The position numbers and the translations under genes are program-made. A DNA stretch of 64,000 bases from Reichenbachiella agariperforans (GTDB taxonomy: Bacteria; Bacteroidota; Bacteroidia; Cytophagales; Cyclobacteriaceae). The notes beneath the pieces were generated by a model, which searched no databases, was not told the DNA's origin, and saw only the letters and a list, made by a program, of their open reading frames with translations. Each line of letters begins with the position of its first letter. Position 1 is the stretch's first letter. The stretch is taken from positions 1,136,601-1,200,600 of the forward strand of contig NZ_FRAA01000001.1 in assembly GCF_900142205.1 (NCBI RefSeq), read 5' to 3'. Positions 53,290 through 61,642 of the stretch are shown in pieces.

Positions 53290-54483
53290 TTATTTCAACT
53301 TAGCAGCAGCTTCTTTGACACGGCTAATCGCAGTTCTTAAATCCTCTTCTGACGCAGCATAAGACAGTCTCAAACAGTCTGGATCACCAAAAGCCTCTCC
53401 AGTTACGAGCGACACATGTGCTACTTCCAGCATATATAGACAGAAATCAGACGCATTGTTGATCGTCACATTACCATCAGACTTACCAAAGTAATCACTC
53501 ACATCTGGAAAGAAGTAAAATGCTCCTTGTGGCATATTGACCTTGAACCCTGGGATATCACTCAATAGACCATGAACCAACTCTCTACGTCTACCATACT
53601 CCTCTGTCATCGCCTTGGTAGGCGCGAGATCAGTCGTCAGTGCAGTATAGGTAGCGCGCTGTGCAATAGAACTATTGGCTGATGTCAATTGTCCTTGAAT
53701 CTTGTTACATGCCTTGGCCAACCAAGTCGGCGCTCCGATATATCCTACTCTCCATCCAGTCATCGCAAAGCCCTTTGCGACACCATTGACAGTTACCGTT
53801 TTGTCTTGCATCCCGTCGATCGCTCCGATACTCGCATGTCCTCCAGAGAAGTTGATGTGCTCGTAGATCTCATCTGAAATCACGATGATATCATGAGGTT
53901 TCAATACCTCAGCGATCGCTTCCAATTCTTCTTTGGTAAACACCGAACCTGTCGGATTACAAGGAGAGGAGAAAATCATTGCTTTGGTTTTGTCTGTAAT
54001 CGCTGCTTTGACTTGCTCAGCAGTAGCTTTAAAATCGTTTTCAATACCCCCTTTGACCAGCACTGGCGTACCTTCTGCTAATTCGATAAGCGCCGTATAA
54101 CTCACCCAAAACGGAGACAATACGATCACTTCATCACCTGGATTCAGTATAGACAAAAATACATTGGCGATAGACTGCTTCGCTCCGTTAGACACGACGA
54201 TTTGGTCTGGAGAATAAGTCAATCCATTTTCTTTCTTGAATTTGTCAGAGATGGCCTCTCTCAGGTCAGCATAACCATTGACGGGTGGGTAGGCAAAGTA
54301 TTTTTCTGAATCGATCGCTTCTTTAGCACCTTCTTGGATATGTTTAGGTGTTTTGAAATCTGGCTCACCCAGACTCAGGCTAATCACATCGATACCTTTG
54401 GCTTTGAATTCTCTAGCTTTGGCTGCCATCGCTAAAGTGGCAGACTCTGCCATATTCTTAATTCTGTTTGAAACTTGTTCCAT
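53290..54483 (-). CDS. Aspartate aminotransferase family, PLP-dependent class I
   Basis: The 397-residue product has ISLSLGEPDFKTP, the pyridoxal-binding SSPCNPTGSVF and ISDEIYE, the Schiff-base lysine in NGVAKGFAMTGWRVGY and a C-terminal RLSYAAS. This is the AspB/AspC Ib subgroup. It transfers amino groups between aspartate and 2-oxoglutarate. I chose the ATG at 54483, not the open-frame start at 54534, since family members begin near MEQVSNRIKNM. It is transcribed away from recR on the same strand with a 150-bp gap and ends in a clear terminator. Confidence 0.92.
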   Translation of the reverse strand: MEQVSNRIKNMAESATLAMAAKAREFKAKGIDVISLSLGEPDFKTPKHIQEGAKEAIDSEKYFAYPPVNGYADLREAISDKFKKENGLTYSPDQIVVSNGAKQSIANVFLSILNPGDEVIVLSPFWVSYTALIELAEGTPVLVKGGIENDFKATAEQVKAAITDKTKAMIFSSPCNPTGSVFTKEELEAIAEVLKPHDIIVISDEIYEHINFSGGHASIGAIDGMQDKTVTVNGVAKGFAMTGWRVGYIGAPTWLAKACNKIQGQLTSANSSIAQRATYTALTTDLAPTKAMTEEYGRRRELVHGLLSDIPGFKVNMPQGAFYFFPDVSDYFGKSDGNVTINNASDFCLYMLEVAHVSLVTGEAFGDPDCLRLSYAASEEDLRTAISRVKEAAAKLK

Positions 54484-54635
54484 GTCTTGTCTTCGATCTA
54501 TAATTTGGTGTGCAAAACTAGACAAGCTTTGCACAAGGTAGAAGTGATTGAGTTTTAAAATTTTAACAGTCTGGTTAAAGTTTGTTCAAATACACTTAAC
54601 AAGAAATCAATTAGTAGACTGGAGTAGTTCTCAGA

Positions 54636-55253
54636 TCAAAAACCACCGTTCGAATAAGCCGTCCGTGTCACGATACTTCGTCCCAGTGTCACCTCATCGG
54701 CATACTCTAACTCTCCACCTATTGGGATTCCTCTGGCAATTGTAGAGATAGTCACACCAAGGTTTTCTAATTTTCTGGAAATGTAAAAAGAAGTAGTATC
54801 ACCCTCCATCGTAGCACTGAGTGCCAATATAACCTCCTTTACCTCTCCTTCAGAAGCTTGGATACGGGTGGTTAACGAATCAATATGCAAATCCTCTGGT
54901 CCTATCCCTTCGATGGGTGATATCACTCCCCCCAATACATGAAAAGTCCCTTTGTACTGCCCTGTGCTACGTATCGCTAGCATATCAGGCGTATCTACGA
55001 CAACACAGATCACAGAGGGATCGGTGTTGATCGTGCGGCAGGTGCAGTCAGTCGTATGGGAGATCACATGGCAAGTGCCACAGTATTGGGTCTCTTTGCG
55101 TAGTCTCAGCAGAGACTCTGATAAATTCTCGGTGGCAGATTCCTTCTCCTTGAGCAAATGCAATGCTAGACGCAGTGCGGTCTTCTTACCAATACCTGGG
55201 AGCTTAGAGATCTCTCTAACCGCCTCCTCTATAAGTTCGCTCGGAAATTCCAT
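54636..55253 (-). CDS. recR: Recombination protein RecR
   Basis: The 205-residue protein has the helix-hairpin-helix ISKLPGIGKKTALRLALHLL, a Cys4 zinc site (YCGTCHVISHTTDCTCR) and a Toprim domain (ICVVVDTPDMLAIRSTGQYKG, FHVLGGVISPIEGIGPEDL). It binds gapped DNA with RecO and RecF for daughter-strand gap repair. Length is standard (about 200). It lies 9 bases downstream of clpS on the same strand, so these two are probably co-transcribed. Confidence 0.96.
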   Translation of the reverse strand: MEFPSELIEEAVREISKLPGIGKKTALRLALHLLKEKESATENLSESLLRLRKETQYCGTCHVISHTTDCTCRTINTDPSVICVVVDTPDMLAIRSTGQYKGTFHVLGGVISPIEGIGPEDLHIDSLTTRIQASEGEVKEVILALSATMEGDTTSFYISRKLENLGVTISTIARGIPIGGELEYADEVTLGRSIVTRTAYSNGGF

Positions 55254-55262
55254 CTCCGCAAG

Positions 55263-55538
55263 TTATACAATCGACGCATTGATGCCTTCATCTAGAATAG
55301 CTTCCTTCATTGGTTTCAGCGCTTTGTAGGTCCCTTTTTTCACTTCACACTTCCCGTTAAAATGAATAATATAGGTACACTGTTCGGCTTGTATTCTTTC
55401 ATGCTTACAGACTTTGATCAGAATATCAATCACGTGATCAAAAGAATTGACGTCATCATTGAACACAACTAAGCCCTTTGCTTCGTCTTCTTTTTCTTCG
55501 ATTAATACGATCTCTTCTTCTTCAAACTGCCAAGACAT
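55263..55538 (-). CDS. clpS: ClpS-like adaptor of the Clp protease
   Basis: A 91-residue protein (start at 55538; upstream codons to 55619 look non-coding) with LVVFNDDVNSFDHVIDILIKV and EQCTYIIHFNGKCEVKKG. Asn-Asp-Asp followed by the helix matches the N-degron pocket of ClpS, which delivers N-degron substrates to ClpA/ClpC. The N-terminal 25 residues are Glu-rich (FEEEEIVLIEEKED). It precedes recR in a two-gene operon. The ClpA/C chaperone is not nearby. Confidence 0.88.
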   Translation of the reverse strand: MSWQFEEEEIVLIEEKEDEAKGLVVFNDDVNSFDHVIDILIKVCKHERIQAEQCTYIIHFNGKCEVKKGTYKALKPMKEAILDEGINASIV

Positions 55539-55675
55539 AACTTTTTGATTAATTTTTACGATCACAAAATTAGAATAAAGACAATAAACTCTAAATTTAT
55601 TCGCGAGTATTAGCTGCAAAGTAAGGCAATTGACAATGGCATAATACTTGGATACCTGATAAAGAAAGTGCTCGT

Positions 55676-56155
55676 ATGCAAAAAATTTTAATACTCTTCT
55701 TAAGTATCACCGTGATGGGGTTCTCTCAGACAGCACATGGGCAGAGTAAAAAAAAGAAAAAGAAACTACGTGAAATCAGCCTCGTCATCTCTACAGCAGA
55801 AAGTTATACAGGCACCCCTTATCGATATGGCGGCACCTCTCAAAGCGGCATAGACTGTAGTAGTTTGATTCAAAACTCCTTCTCACAAGCAGGATACACA
55901 ATACCTAGAACTTCCAAGGATCAATCTAAATATGGGAAAAAAGTAAATTGGAACAGACTCAAACCAGGAGATGTTGTCTTCTTTAAGTTCAAAGAAAAAA
56001 GAAACAAATGGTATCATAGTGGACTCATTACCTCGGTAGACCAGGATCACATCTACTTCATCCACGCCTCTAGTTCACGAGGAGTGATTCAGTCCGACCT
56101 CACGAGCAACTACTACAAGTCTAATATCAAAACGTTTAGACGCGTCATCAAATAG
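55676..56155 (+). CDS. NlpC/P60 (C40) cell wall peptidase
   Basis: The 159-residue protein has a signal peptide (about 1-22, SQTAHGQ), a Lys-rich KKKKKKL stretch and an NlpC/P60 domain with YRYGGTSQSGIDCSSLIQNS (catalytic Cys), KPGDVVFFKF, WYHSGLITSVDQ (catalytic His) and IHASSSRGVI (third polar residue His). It cleaves stem peptides in peptidoglycan. There is no extra binding domain, unlike larger endopeptidases. It is divergent from clpS, about 140 bases apart, and precedes a small secreted protein. Confidence 0.92.
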   Translation: MQKILILFLSITVMGFSQTAHGQSKKKKKKLREISLVISTAESYTGTPYRYGGTSQSGIDCSSLIQNSFSQAGYTIPRTSKDQSKYGKKVNWNRLKPGDVVFFKFKEKRNKWYHSGLITSVDQDHIYFIHASSSRGVIQSDLTSNYYKSNIKTFRRVIK

Positions 56156-56234
56156 TTTCAACTTTATTCGATTTGTTTGAGGTTAAATTTTCCTTCAGTT
56201 GTAAGTTTATGTAGAAACAAAACCTGTCATTAAC

Positions 56235-56579
56235 ATGAAACCACTACCTACCTGTATTGCTACTGTTTTGTTACTATCTCTCTGTCATTTCTCTTGGGCA
56301 CAGGATACTTCAGAGATAGATATGGATGAGTATTTTTCAGAACTCAATTTAACCACCGATCAAAAAACCACCTTCGACGAAATCACCGCCGAATACTACA
56401 GTGGTCTACAAGAGGTGCAAACCAACGAAACCTCTAAAGTCAAAATGTACAAAGGCTACAAAGCACATAAAAAGACCCGAGATAGTAAAATGAAGAAACT
56501 CTTATCTCCTGACCAGTTCGACTTGTACGCTACAAAACAAAAGGCACTAGAAAAACAGGCAAGAGAGGAAAATAAATAA
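56235..56579 (+). CDS. Small secreted helical protein of unknown function
   Basis: This 114-residue protein has a signal peptide (about 1-22, HFSWAQ), then a charged all-helical region LTTDQKTTFDEITAEYYSGLQEVQ followed by KVKMYKGYKAHKKTRDSKMKKLLSPDQFDLYATKQKALEKQ (in parts LSPDQFDLYATKQKALEKQ). The 'LT.DQ…LSPDQF..Y' pattern resembles LTxxQ repeats of Spy/CpxP-type periplasmic chaperones, though weakly. No firm assignment can be made. It may be co-transcribed with the peptidase gene 79 bp upstream. Confidence 0.65.
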   Translation: MKPLPTCIATVLLLSLCHFSWAQDTSEIDMDEYFSELNLTTDQKTTFDEITAEYYSGLQEVQTNETSKVKMYKGYKAHKKTRDSKMKKLLSPDQFDLYATKQKALEKQAREENK

Positions 56580-56615
56580 CAAAGAGTACAGCAATCACAA
56601 CATAGCGAGTGAATA

Positions 56616-57530
56616 TCAACCTGCTCGCATTTTTTCATCTATCATCCTGATCATTTCTTCCAGCTGAGTCCGCTGAAACCACACAAAAGACTCGTCCCTT
56701 TTGAACCACGTCATCTGTCGTTTTGCATAACGTCGAGAGTTTCGCTTAAGGAGTCGAACAGCCTCCTCATAATCATAGTCTCCACCCAAATAGCCGAAAA
56801 TCTCCCTGTACCCTACTGTCTGCAGTGCATTTAATCCCTTCTGAGGATACAATGCTTTAGCTTCATCAAAAAGACCCGCAGCAATCATTTGATCCATCCG
56901 TTGGTCTATCCGTTCGTATAGTACAGCTCTGTCCTCCTCAATACCTATTTTAATCACCTCATAAGGGCGACTGGTCTGCGTCTGGGCACTTCGGTAGTGC
57001 GTGAATGGCATCCCAGTATGACGCGTAACCTCCAATGCCCTAATGACACGTTGATGGTTTTTTCGATCTACCTGATCGTAGTAGACGCGATCGGAACTTT
57101 GAAGCTCTTCGAGCAAAGGCACCAAACCGTTTTGCTCAAACTCTCGTCTCAGCTGTACCCTAACATCCTCTGGGATAGTCGGCATATCATCGAGCCCTTC
57201 ACACAAGGCTTTGATGTACAGTCCTGATCCCCCGACGACAAACACAACCTCATGCTTTTGGAAGAGCTCTAGCAATAGGGCGTTTGCTTCTTCAGCAAAA
57301 TGTCCCGCATCATAATCCTCCGTAATACTATGTGAATCCACGAAGTGATGCGGCACGGCAGCTAGCTCCATTGCGTCAGGCTTAGCAGTACCGATCTCCA
57401 TCTCTTGATAAAACTGCCTCGAATCTGCCGAAATAATCTCCGTATGATAATGCAATGCTAGATCAATAGAAGTGGCCGTTTTGCCTACAGCTGTAGGTCC
57501 AGCGACCACCACTAGTAGAGGTTTTTTCAT
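56616..57530 (-). CDS. miaA: tRNA dimethylallyltransferase MiaA
   Basis: The 304-residue product starts MKKPLLVVVAGPTAVGKTATSID (Walker A GPTAVGKT), then SADSRQFYQEMEIGTAKP and GGSGLYIKALCEG, with the C-terminal RRYAKRQMTWFKRD. These are all MiaA signatures. It adds a dimethylallyl group to A37 of tRNAs reading UNN codons, the first step of ms2i6A. Length is standard. It is monocistronic, convergent with the small secreted protein gene and divergent from the SiaC-like gene. Confidence 0.97.
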   Translation of the reverse strand: MKKPLLVVVAGPTAVGKTATSIDLALHYHTEIISADSRQFYQEMEIGTAKPDAMELAAVPHHFVDSHSITEDYDAGHFAEEANALLLELFQKHEVVFVVGGSGLYIKALCEGLDDMPTIPEDVRVQLRREFEQNGLVPLLEELQSSDRVYYDQVDRKNHQRVIRALEVTRHTGMPFTHYRSAQTQTSRPYEVIKIGIEEDRAVLYERIDQRMDQMIAAGLFDEAKALYPQKGLNALQTVGYREIFGYLGGDYDYEEAVRLLKRNSRRYAKRQMTWFKRDESFVWFQRTQLEEMIRMIDEKMRAG

Positions 57531-57763
57531 CCTTCAAAGATAGGTAGCTACCTATGTATAATCTCAAATAAATTTAGTTATTCAAAACAAAAAAGATATA
57601 TTAGCAAAGCAGCACTTGGGCTTCCCGTCTATTTTTCGAATTGATAGGTTGTCTATTAGCCGACAATAAGAAATCTGTAACATACCTACCTAGAATGCAA
57701 CCAATTACTCAATCAAACAGTAGGACTAGCACCTCTAATACGGATAGAGAGAAATCGTCTCCC

Positions 57764-58144
57764 ATGAACAAGATCATCTATAGACCTACACGAACAACCC
57801 CACTCATATTTTTTGACCCAGCTAGAGGACTGCTCGAACTCAGAGGAAAATCTAGCCCCGAAAATGCCATCGGTTTTTACACCGAACTCATCAACGGTAT
57901 CGTGGAATTTGCTGATGGAGGAACCAAAAATCTAGTCGCCAACTTCAAGTTGGAGTACTTCAACACCAGCTCCTCGAAGTGCATCTTTGACATCTTGAAA
58001 AAAATTCTTCTGGTAGAGCAAAACGGAAACAAAGTATCTATCAACTGGTACTACGAAACCTACGATGAAGACATGCAAGAGGCGGGAGAAGATTATGCTG
58101 ATCTACTCGGAGCTACATTCAACTATATAGAAATAGAACTTTAG
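57764..58144 (+). CDS. SiaC-family regulatory phosphoprotein (DUF1987)
   Basis: A 126-residue protein starting MNKIIYRPTRTTPLIFFDPARG, with LLELRGKSSPENAIGFYTELI, a ANFKLEYFNTSSSKCIFDILK strand-helix and a WYYETYDEDMQEAGEDYADLL tail. The TSSSK region corresponds to the Thr/Ser phosphorylated in Pseudomonas SiaC, a target of the SiaB kinase and SiaA phosphatase in c-di-GMP signalling. I chose the ATG at 57764; two upstream in-frame ATGs at 57641 and 57695 would add a polar, unconserved leader. No siaB or siaD is adjacent. A perfect stem-loop follows the stop. Confidence 0.82.
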   Translation: MNKIIYRPTRTTPLIFFDPARGLLELRGKSSPENAIGFYTELINGIVEFADGGTKNLVANFKLEYFNTSSSKCIFDILKKILLVEQNGNKVSINWYYETYDEDMQEAGEDYADLLGATFNYIEIEL

Positions 58145-58171
58145 TTAGGCTTAGCTAAGTCTAACTAAAGT
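58138..58171. terminator. Hairpin between the SiaC-like and E2 genes
   Basis: ACTTTAGTTAG (58138-58148) pairs with CTAACTAAAGT (58161-58171); inside it CTTA/TAAG extends the stem with one mismatch. It overlaps the SiaC-like stop codon and serves both convergent genes. Confidence 0.65.
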
Positions 58172-58175
58172 GAAT

Positions 58176-59516
58176 TTATATTGATCGAGTCGTATCGAAC
58201 TGCTCTAGATAGTCTGCTACTCGACGAACGAACATCCCTCCTAGTGCCCCGTCTACCACTCGGTGGTCATAGGAGTGTGACAAGAACATCTTGTGACGAA
58301 TACCGATGAAGTCTCCCTCAGCTGTTTCTATCACACTAGCTTTCTTCACGATCGTGCCCAAAGCCAATATCCCAACCTGTGGCTGTACGAGTATAGGTGT
58401 TCCCATCACATTGCCAAAAGACCCGACGTTAGACATAGTGTAGGTGCCGTCACTGAGATCATCAGCGGTAAGCTTATTGTCTCTACCCCGTCTCGCCAGA
58501 TCATTCACCGCAAAGGACAGCTCCTTGATAGATTTTCGGTCTGCATTTTTGATAACTGGGACGATGAGATTGCCCGATGGTAGTGCCACTGCCATACCAA
58601 TGTTGATATTCCCTTTCTTGACGATGGTATCTCCTTCGACCTGTACATTGATCATAGGGTAGTCCCTGATCGCACTGGCGATGGCTTCTATAAAGATCGG
58701 TGTAAAGGTCAACGCCTGACCATACTCATTCATAAAAGCCTTCTTGTGCTGATTTCTCCAGTTGACCACTGACGTCAAATCTGCCTCTACAAATGACGTG
58801 ACATGCGGCGCAGTCTGAACCGATGAGAGCATACGATCAGCGATCATTTTCCTCATTCTGTCCATCTGAATGATCTCATCCTCTCCTGTAAATATGGCTG
58901 GAGTAGGTTGATTTCCAAATTTCGGTTTCGGCTTACTACTTGACTTGGATTTGATCCCTGGCTCAGAGCCAAAAGTCTTCGGATTCTTGTCTCTCAGTAG
59001 CGCCATGACATCCCGTTTGGTGACACGACCTTCCTTGCCTGTCCCTTGTAGGTTATCCAATTCTTGGATACTGATCCCCTCTTCGCGTGCAATCGTCATC
59101 ACGAGTGGTGAATAAAACTTACCTACCTCAGATTTTTGTGTTTGGGTCTTAGGTGCTGCTGGTTTGACTGCAGCAGCAGAATGTTTTTCTACTGCATCGA
59201 CGAGTAAGGTTTCGGCAGCCGCTGCAGCAGCGATTTCCTCCTCCAAAGCGTCTTCTTTCGCAGCTACTTGACTATCATCCACTTCGATGACAGCAATGGC
59301 TTTCCCTACTTCCACGACATCTCCTTCGTTGGCCAAAATCTCGAGCAATACACCCGAGTAAGTAGAAGGTACTTCTGTGTCTACCTTGTCAGTAGCTACC
59401 TCCAAAACAGACTCATCCTGTTCTATATTTTCTCCTACTTTCTTCAACCACGAAAGGATCGTTCCTTCCATGATACTTTCACCCATTTTGGGCATTACCA
59501 TTTCTACATGAGCCAT
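58176..59516 (-). CDS. Dihydrolipoamide acyltransferase (E2) of a 2-oxoacid dehydrogenase complex
   Basis: The 446-residue protein has one lipoyl domain (1-80, lipoyl Lys in EVATDKVDTEVPS), an Ala-rich linker, an E3-binding domain (about 137-175, ISIQELDNLQGTGKEGRVTK) and a CAT-like catalytic domain (about 215-440) with SHSYDHRVVDGALGGMF. The catalytic His and Asp are present in HRVVDG. It should accept the acyl group from the fused E1 encoded at 8823-11228. E1 and E2 genes are about 47 kb apart here, so they are not an operon. Substrate class (branched-chain or pyruvate) is not certain. Confidence 0.93.
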   Translation of the reverse strand: MAHVEMVMPKMGESIMEGTILSWLKKVGENIEQDESVLEVATDKVDTEVPSTYSGVLLEILANEGDVVEVGKAIAVIEVDDSQVAAKEDALEEEIAAAAAAETLLVDAVEKHSAAAVKPAAPKTQTQKSEVGKFYSPLVMTIAREEGISIQELDNLQGTGKEGRVTKRDVMALLRDKNPKTFGSEPGIKSKSSSKPKPKFGNQPTPAIFTGEDEIIQMDRMRKMIADRMLSSVQTAPHVTSFVEADLTSVVNWRNQHKKAFMNEYGQALTFTPIFIEAIASAIRDYPMINVQVEGDTIVKKGNINIGMAVALPSGNLIVPVIKNADRKSIKELSFAVNDLARRGRDNKLTADDLSDGTYTMSNVGSFGNVMGTPILVQPQVGILALGTIVKKASVIETAEGDFIGIRHKMFLSHSYDHRVVDGALGGMFVRRVADYLEQFDTTRSI

Positions 59517-59576
59517 AACCGTGTCAATTTCATTTTTTGGGAATATGCCGCAATATAGGCTATATCAGCCTAAAAA

Positions 59577-60827
59577 TCACGCTTCGATTAACGTTTGACG
59601 GATGAAGTCTAGGGCTTTGACACCACTGTATTCTATATTGAGAATGCGCGTACCAGGTGATTGAATTTTTCGCGTTTTAACTGTCCCACCAAAGGATATT
59701 GCCATCCATACCATACCTACAGGTTTTTCTTCTGTACCTCCATCCGGACCTGCGATCCCTGTCAAAGATATTCCTAGGTCTACATTTAGTTTTTTCCGTA
59801 TTCCTTCCGCCATTTCTTTGGCAGTTTCTTCACTCACTGCACCGTGCTTTTCTATGGTTTTGGGAGAGACGTTGAGCTCTTGAATCTTCACTTCATTTTG
59901 ATAAGCTATCACAGAGCCCGTGTAGTAATCCGAACTCCCTGACACAGAGGTGATCTTGTGTGCCAAATACCCGCCGGTGCAACTCTCTGCGGTGGCGATA
60001 GTCAGGCTTTTCGCCCTGAGCAGTTCACCAACTGCCTCTTCGATTTCCAAGTCTCCAAAACCATACACGTAGGATTGTATCGTGGGCAATAGCGCTGCGA
60101 CTTGCTCCTCCATCTCAGCCTCTAGCACCTCGCGCTCCTCTCCTACACCTGTGAGTCGCAACCGCACCTGCGCCTTGCCTGGCAAATAGGCCAAGGCCAA
60201 GTGTGTAGGCAATGCATTTTCCCAACGGGCAATCTCCTCAGAGAGCCACGACTCTCCGATCCCTATGGTACGAATCACTTTGTGAATAATAACAGGAAGC
60301 TGAAAACGCTTTTTGATCTTAGGCAAGATGGTCTTGGTCATCATCGCCTTCATCTCAAAGGGTACACCAGGCATAGACACCACCACTTTCTTGTCCCTAT
60401 CAAACCACATCCCAGGAGCTGTCCCCCGCTCATTGGTGATCTTCGTCGAGCCTTTGGGCAAAAAGGCCTGTTGGCGATTGATCTCGGTGAGTTCTTTTCC
60501 AAATCGCTTGAAAATATCCTCCACGTCCTCCAATGCACTTTGATTCAGCTCCAGCGGCATCTCAAACATAGCTGCTAGGCTGTGCTTGGTCAAATCATCC
60601 TTGGTCGGCCCCAACCCCCCAGTGACAAACACCAAATCGGATTGCGCGAGCGACTCATTCACTGCTGTTTTGATCACCTCCGACTGGTCAGAGATCGAGT
60701 ATTTTCGTCTGACTTTGACGCCTATGTCGTCCAACTGCTGACTGATCCACTGCGAATTGGTATCCAATATCTGACCATACAGGATCTCATCCCCGATGGT
60801 AATAATCTCTGCATAAATTTCTCTCAT
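59577..60827 (-). CDS. cinA: CinA, competence/damage-inducible protein A
   Basis: The 416-residue product has an N-terminal MoaB/MogA-like domain (AEIITIGDEILYGQILDTNS, VFVTGGLGPTKDDLTK and SMPGVPFEM) and a C-terminal CinA deamidase domain (ATAESCTGGYLAHKITSVSGSS, YQNEVKIQEL, GIAGPDGGTEEKPVG). The enzyme is a nicotinamide mononucleotide deamidase with or without ADP-ribose pyrophosphatase activity, in NAD recycling. Length matches the two-domain family form. The upstream flank holds a degenerate open frame rather than the usual operon partner. Confidence 0.95.
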   Translation of the reverse strand: MREIYAEIITIGDEILYGQILDTNSQWISQQLDDIGVKVRRKYSISDQSEVIKTAVNESLAQSDLVFVTGGLGPTKDDLTKHSLAAMFEMPLELNQSALEDVEDIFKRFGKELTEINRQQAFLPKGSTKITNERGTAPGMWFDRDKKVVVSMPGVPFEMKAMMTKTILPKIKKRFQLPVIIHKVIRTIGIGESWLSEEIARWENALPTHLALAYLPGKAQVRLRLTGVGEEREVLEAEMEEQVAALLPTIQSYVYGFGDLEIEEAVGELLRAKSLTIATAESCTGGYLAHKITSVSGSSDYYTGSVIAYQNEVKIQELNVSPKTIEKHGAVSEETAKEMAEGIRKKLNVDLGISLTGIAGPDGGTEEKPVGMVWMAISFGGTVKTRKIQSPGTRILNIEYSGVKALDFIRQTLIEA

Positions 60828-60829
60828 TC

Positions 60830-61045
60830 CTAAATCCTAGTTAGAGGCACAAATTTTATTCGTCCCTCATGCTTATACCCGAGCAACAAAAATAGGTTGG
60901 AAAATAATACCAATAAACTGGAAAGCATCTTTTCCAAAGTTCGGCCTTTTGTCTCCTCAGTAGTCCGAGGCTCTGGCAGTGACTGGAAATACAGCTTTGA
61001 AAAGTTAGACTGACCACTCTCCGGCAGACAGGTAAGATTATCCGC
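60830..61045 (-). pseudogene. Open-frame remnant continuing the zeta-like frame after its stop
   Basis: After the TAA that ends the P-loop ORF (61046-61048) the same reading frame stays open for 71 codons and stops at 60830-60832, three bases upstream of the cinA ATG at 60827. It includes RTTEETKGRTLEKMLSSLL, a hydrophobic LVLFSNLFLLLG and GRIKFVPLTRI. It has no start codon of its own near its beginning. It could be the 3' end of an older gene displaced by the insertion, or chance. I recognise no family. Confidence 0.35.
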
Positions 61046-61074
61046 TTACCGCTGGGGATTCTCTGATTGTCTGC
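61024..61074. repeat. Bulged inverted repeat at the zeta-like breakpoint
   Basis: Outer arms GCAGACA (61024-61030) and TGTCTGC (61068-61074) enclose inner arms GGTAAG (61031-61036) and CTTACC (61045-61050). It covers the last nine codons of the truncated toxin gene, where family similarity ends, and may mark a recombination or insertion end. Confidence 0.4.
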
Positions 61075-61249
61075 ATTTGTTGTGAGCAACAATGTCTCTT
61101 ATATCTGAATCCGTCTCGTTTCGATAAATATTCAGATATTCCTTGTCGTAATCAAAAGGTTCAGTGTTTTCGGGGGTAAGGGCAGAAGAGAATGATGATT
61201 TACCTGACCCGTTACAACCAGCAACTACGGTTAGAATGGGTTTATCCAT
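61046..61249 (-). pseudogene. Truncated zeta-toxin-like P-loop kinase
   Basis: This 67-codon ORF encodes only the N-terminus of a zeta-toxin-like protein: VVAGCNGSGKSS is a Walker A loop, followed by FDYDKEYLNIYRNETDSDIRD and VAHNK. Full-length family members are about 190-250 residues, and the substrate-binding and catalytic parts are missing. The sequence breaks off at CRQSENPQR, where an inverted repeat (61024-61074) begins. Intact toxins phosphorylate UDP-N-acetylglucosamine and block wall synthesis; this copy should be inactive. The small upstream partner overlaps its start by 8 bases. Confidence 0.65.
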
Positions 61250-61400
61250 TAAACTGAGGTGCTGTCTTTGGGTTTTTAGTTAATTGGCCGTTCTTGAGCT
61301 TGTCTTCATAGGTCTTAATCTCTTCAATCACCTTCGGCATTTTTTGAGAAATTCTTGATTTAATCTCGTTAAGGTATGATGATTTTGATTCCTTTGTCAT
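61242..61400 (-). CDS. Small partner protein of the zeta-like gene (possible antitoxin)
   Basis: A 52-residue ORF starting MTKESKSSYLNEIKSRISQ; it is helical and Lys-rich, and overlaps the start of the zeta-like gene by 8 bases, the arrangement of a toxin-antitoxin pair. An open frame continues 47 codons upstream, but its translation is unlike protein and includes a duplicated palindrome, so I take the ATG at 61400. No antitoxin family is recognised. With the toxin truncated, the protein is probably a relic. Identification rests on size, overlap and order only. Confidence 0.45.
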   Translation of the reverse strand: MTKESKSSYLNEIKSRISQKMPKVIEEIKTYEDKLKNGQLTKNPKTAPQFNG

Positions 61401-61498
61401 AATCGAAAAGATAGCAATTCTACGAAAAATATTTCTTGTGTATAGCGATCCTGTATGAATCGTGCGTTTTAGTGAAGATAATGTTTCGTCTATTAAAT

Positions 61499-61564
61499 AG
61501 CCAACTCTGCGAAATGGGCTATTACCTTTTTTATTTCTCAATTAGGCCAATTCTGCGAATTGGC
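61499..61564. repeat. Two copies of an imperfect palindromic repeat
   Basis: AGCCAACTCTGCGAAATGGGCT (61499-61520) and GCCAATTCTGCGAATTGGC (61546-61564) are related units about 46 bases apart (first unit shown with 22 bases in the evidence of position, core CAACTCTGCGAAATGG). The second is a perfect 8-bp-arm palindrome. They lie between the HEPN-type gene and the toxin relic and may be cassette-end or transcription-stop elements. Confidence 0.5.
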
Positions 61565-61625
61565 GGGGCTGCCATAATGCAGAAAACTTCCCTCTAGCAT
61601 TGTCCAAGCATGATTTTATCACAGC

Positions 61626-61633
61626 TTGTTAGC
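61626..61633 (+). repeat. Left inverted box (TTGTTAGC) flanking the HEPN-type gene
   Basis: TTGTTAGC at 61626-61633 is the inverse complement of GCTAACAA at 62944-62951; in a 17-base comparison the two flanks agree at 13 positions. They bracket the 61643-62926 gene at 10 and 18 bases, resembling cassette boundaries. Confidence 0.5.
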
Positions 61634-61642
61634 AACATTTTT

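Noticed and set aside
60856..61092. 78-codon open frame between the zeta-like relic and cinA
   Set aside because: A different frame across the relic; composition rich in Cys, Trp and Tyr is unlike a real protein and it overlaps the inverted repeat. The in-frame continuation of the zeta frame is the better candidate remnant.
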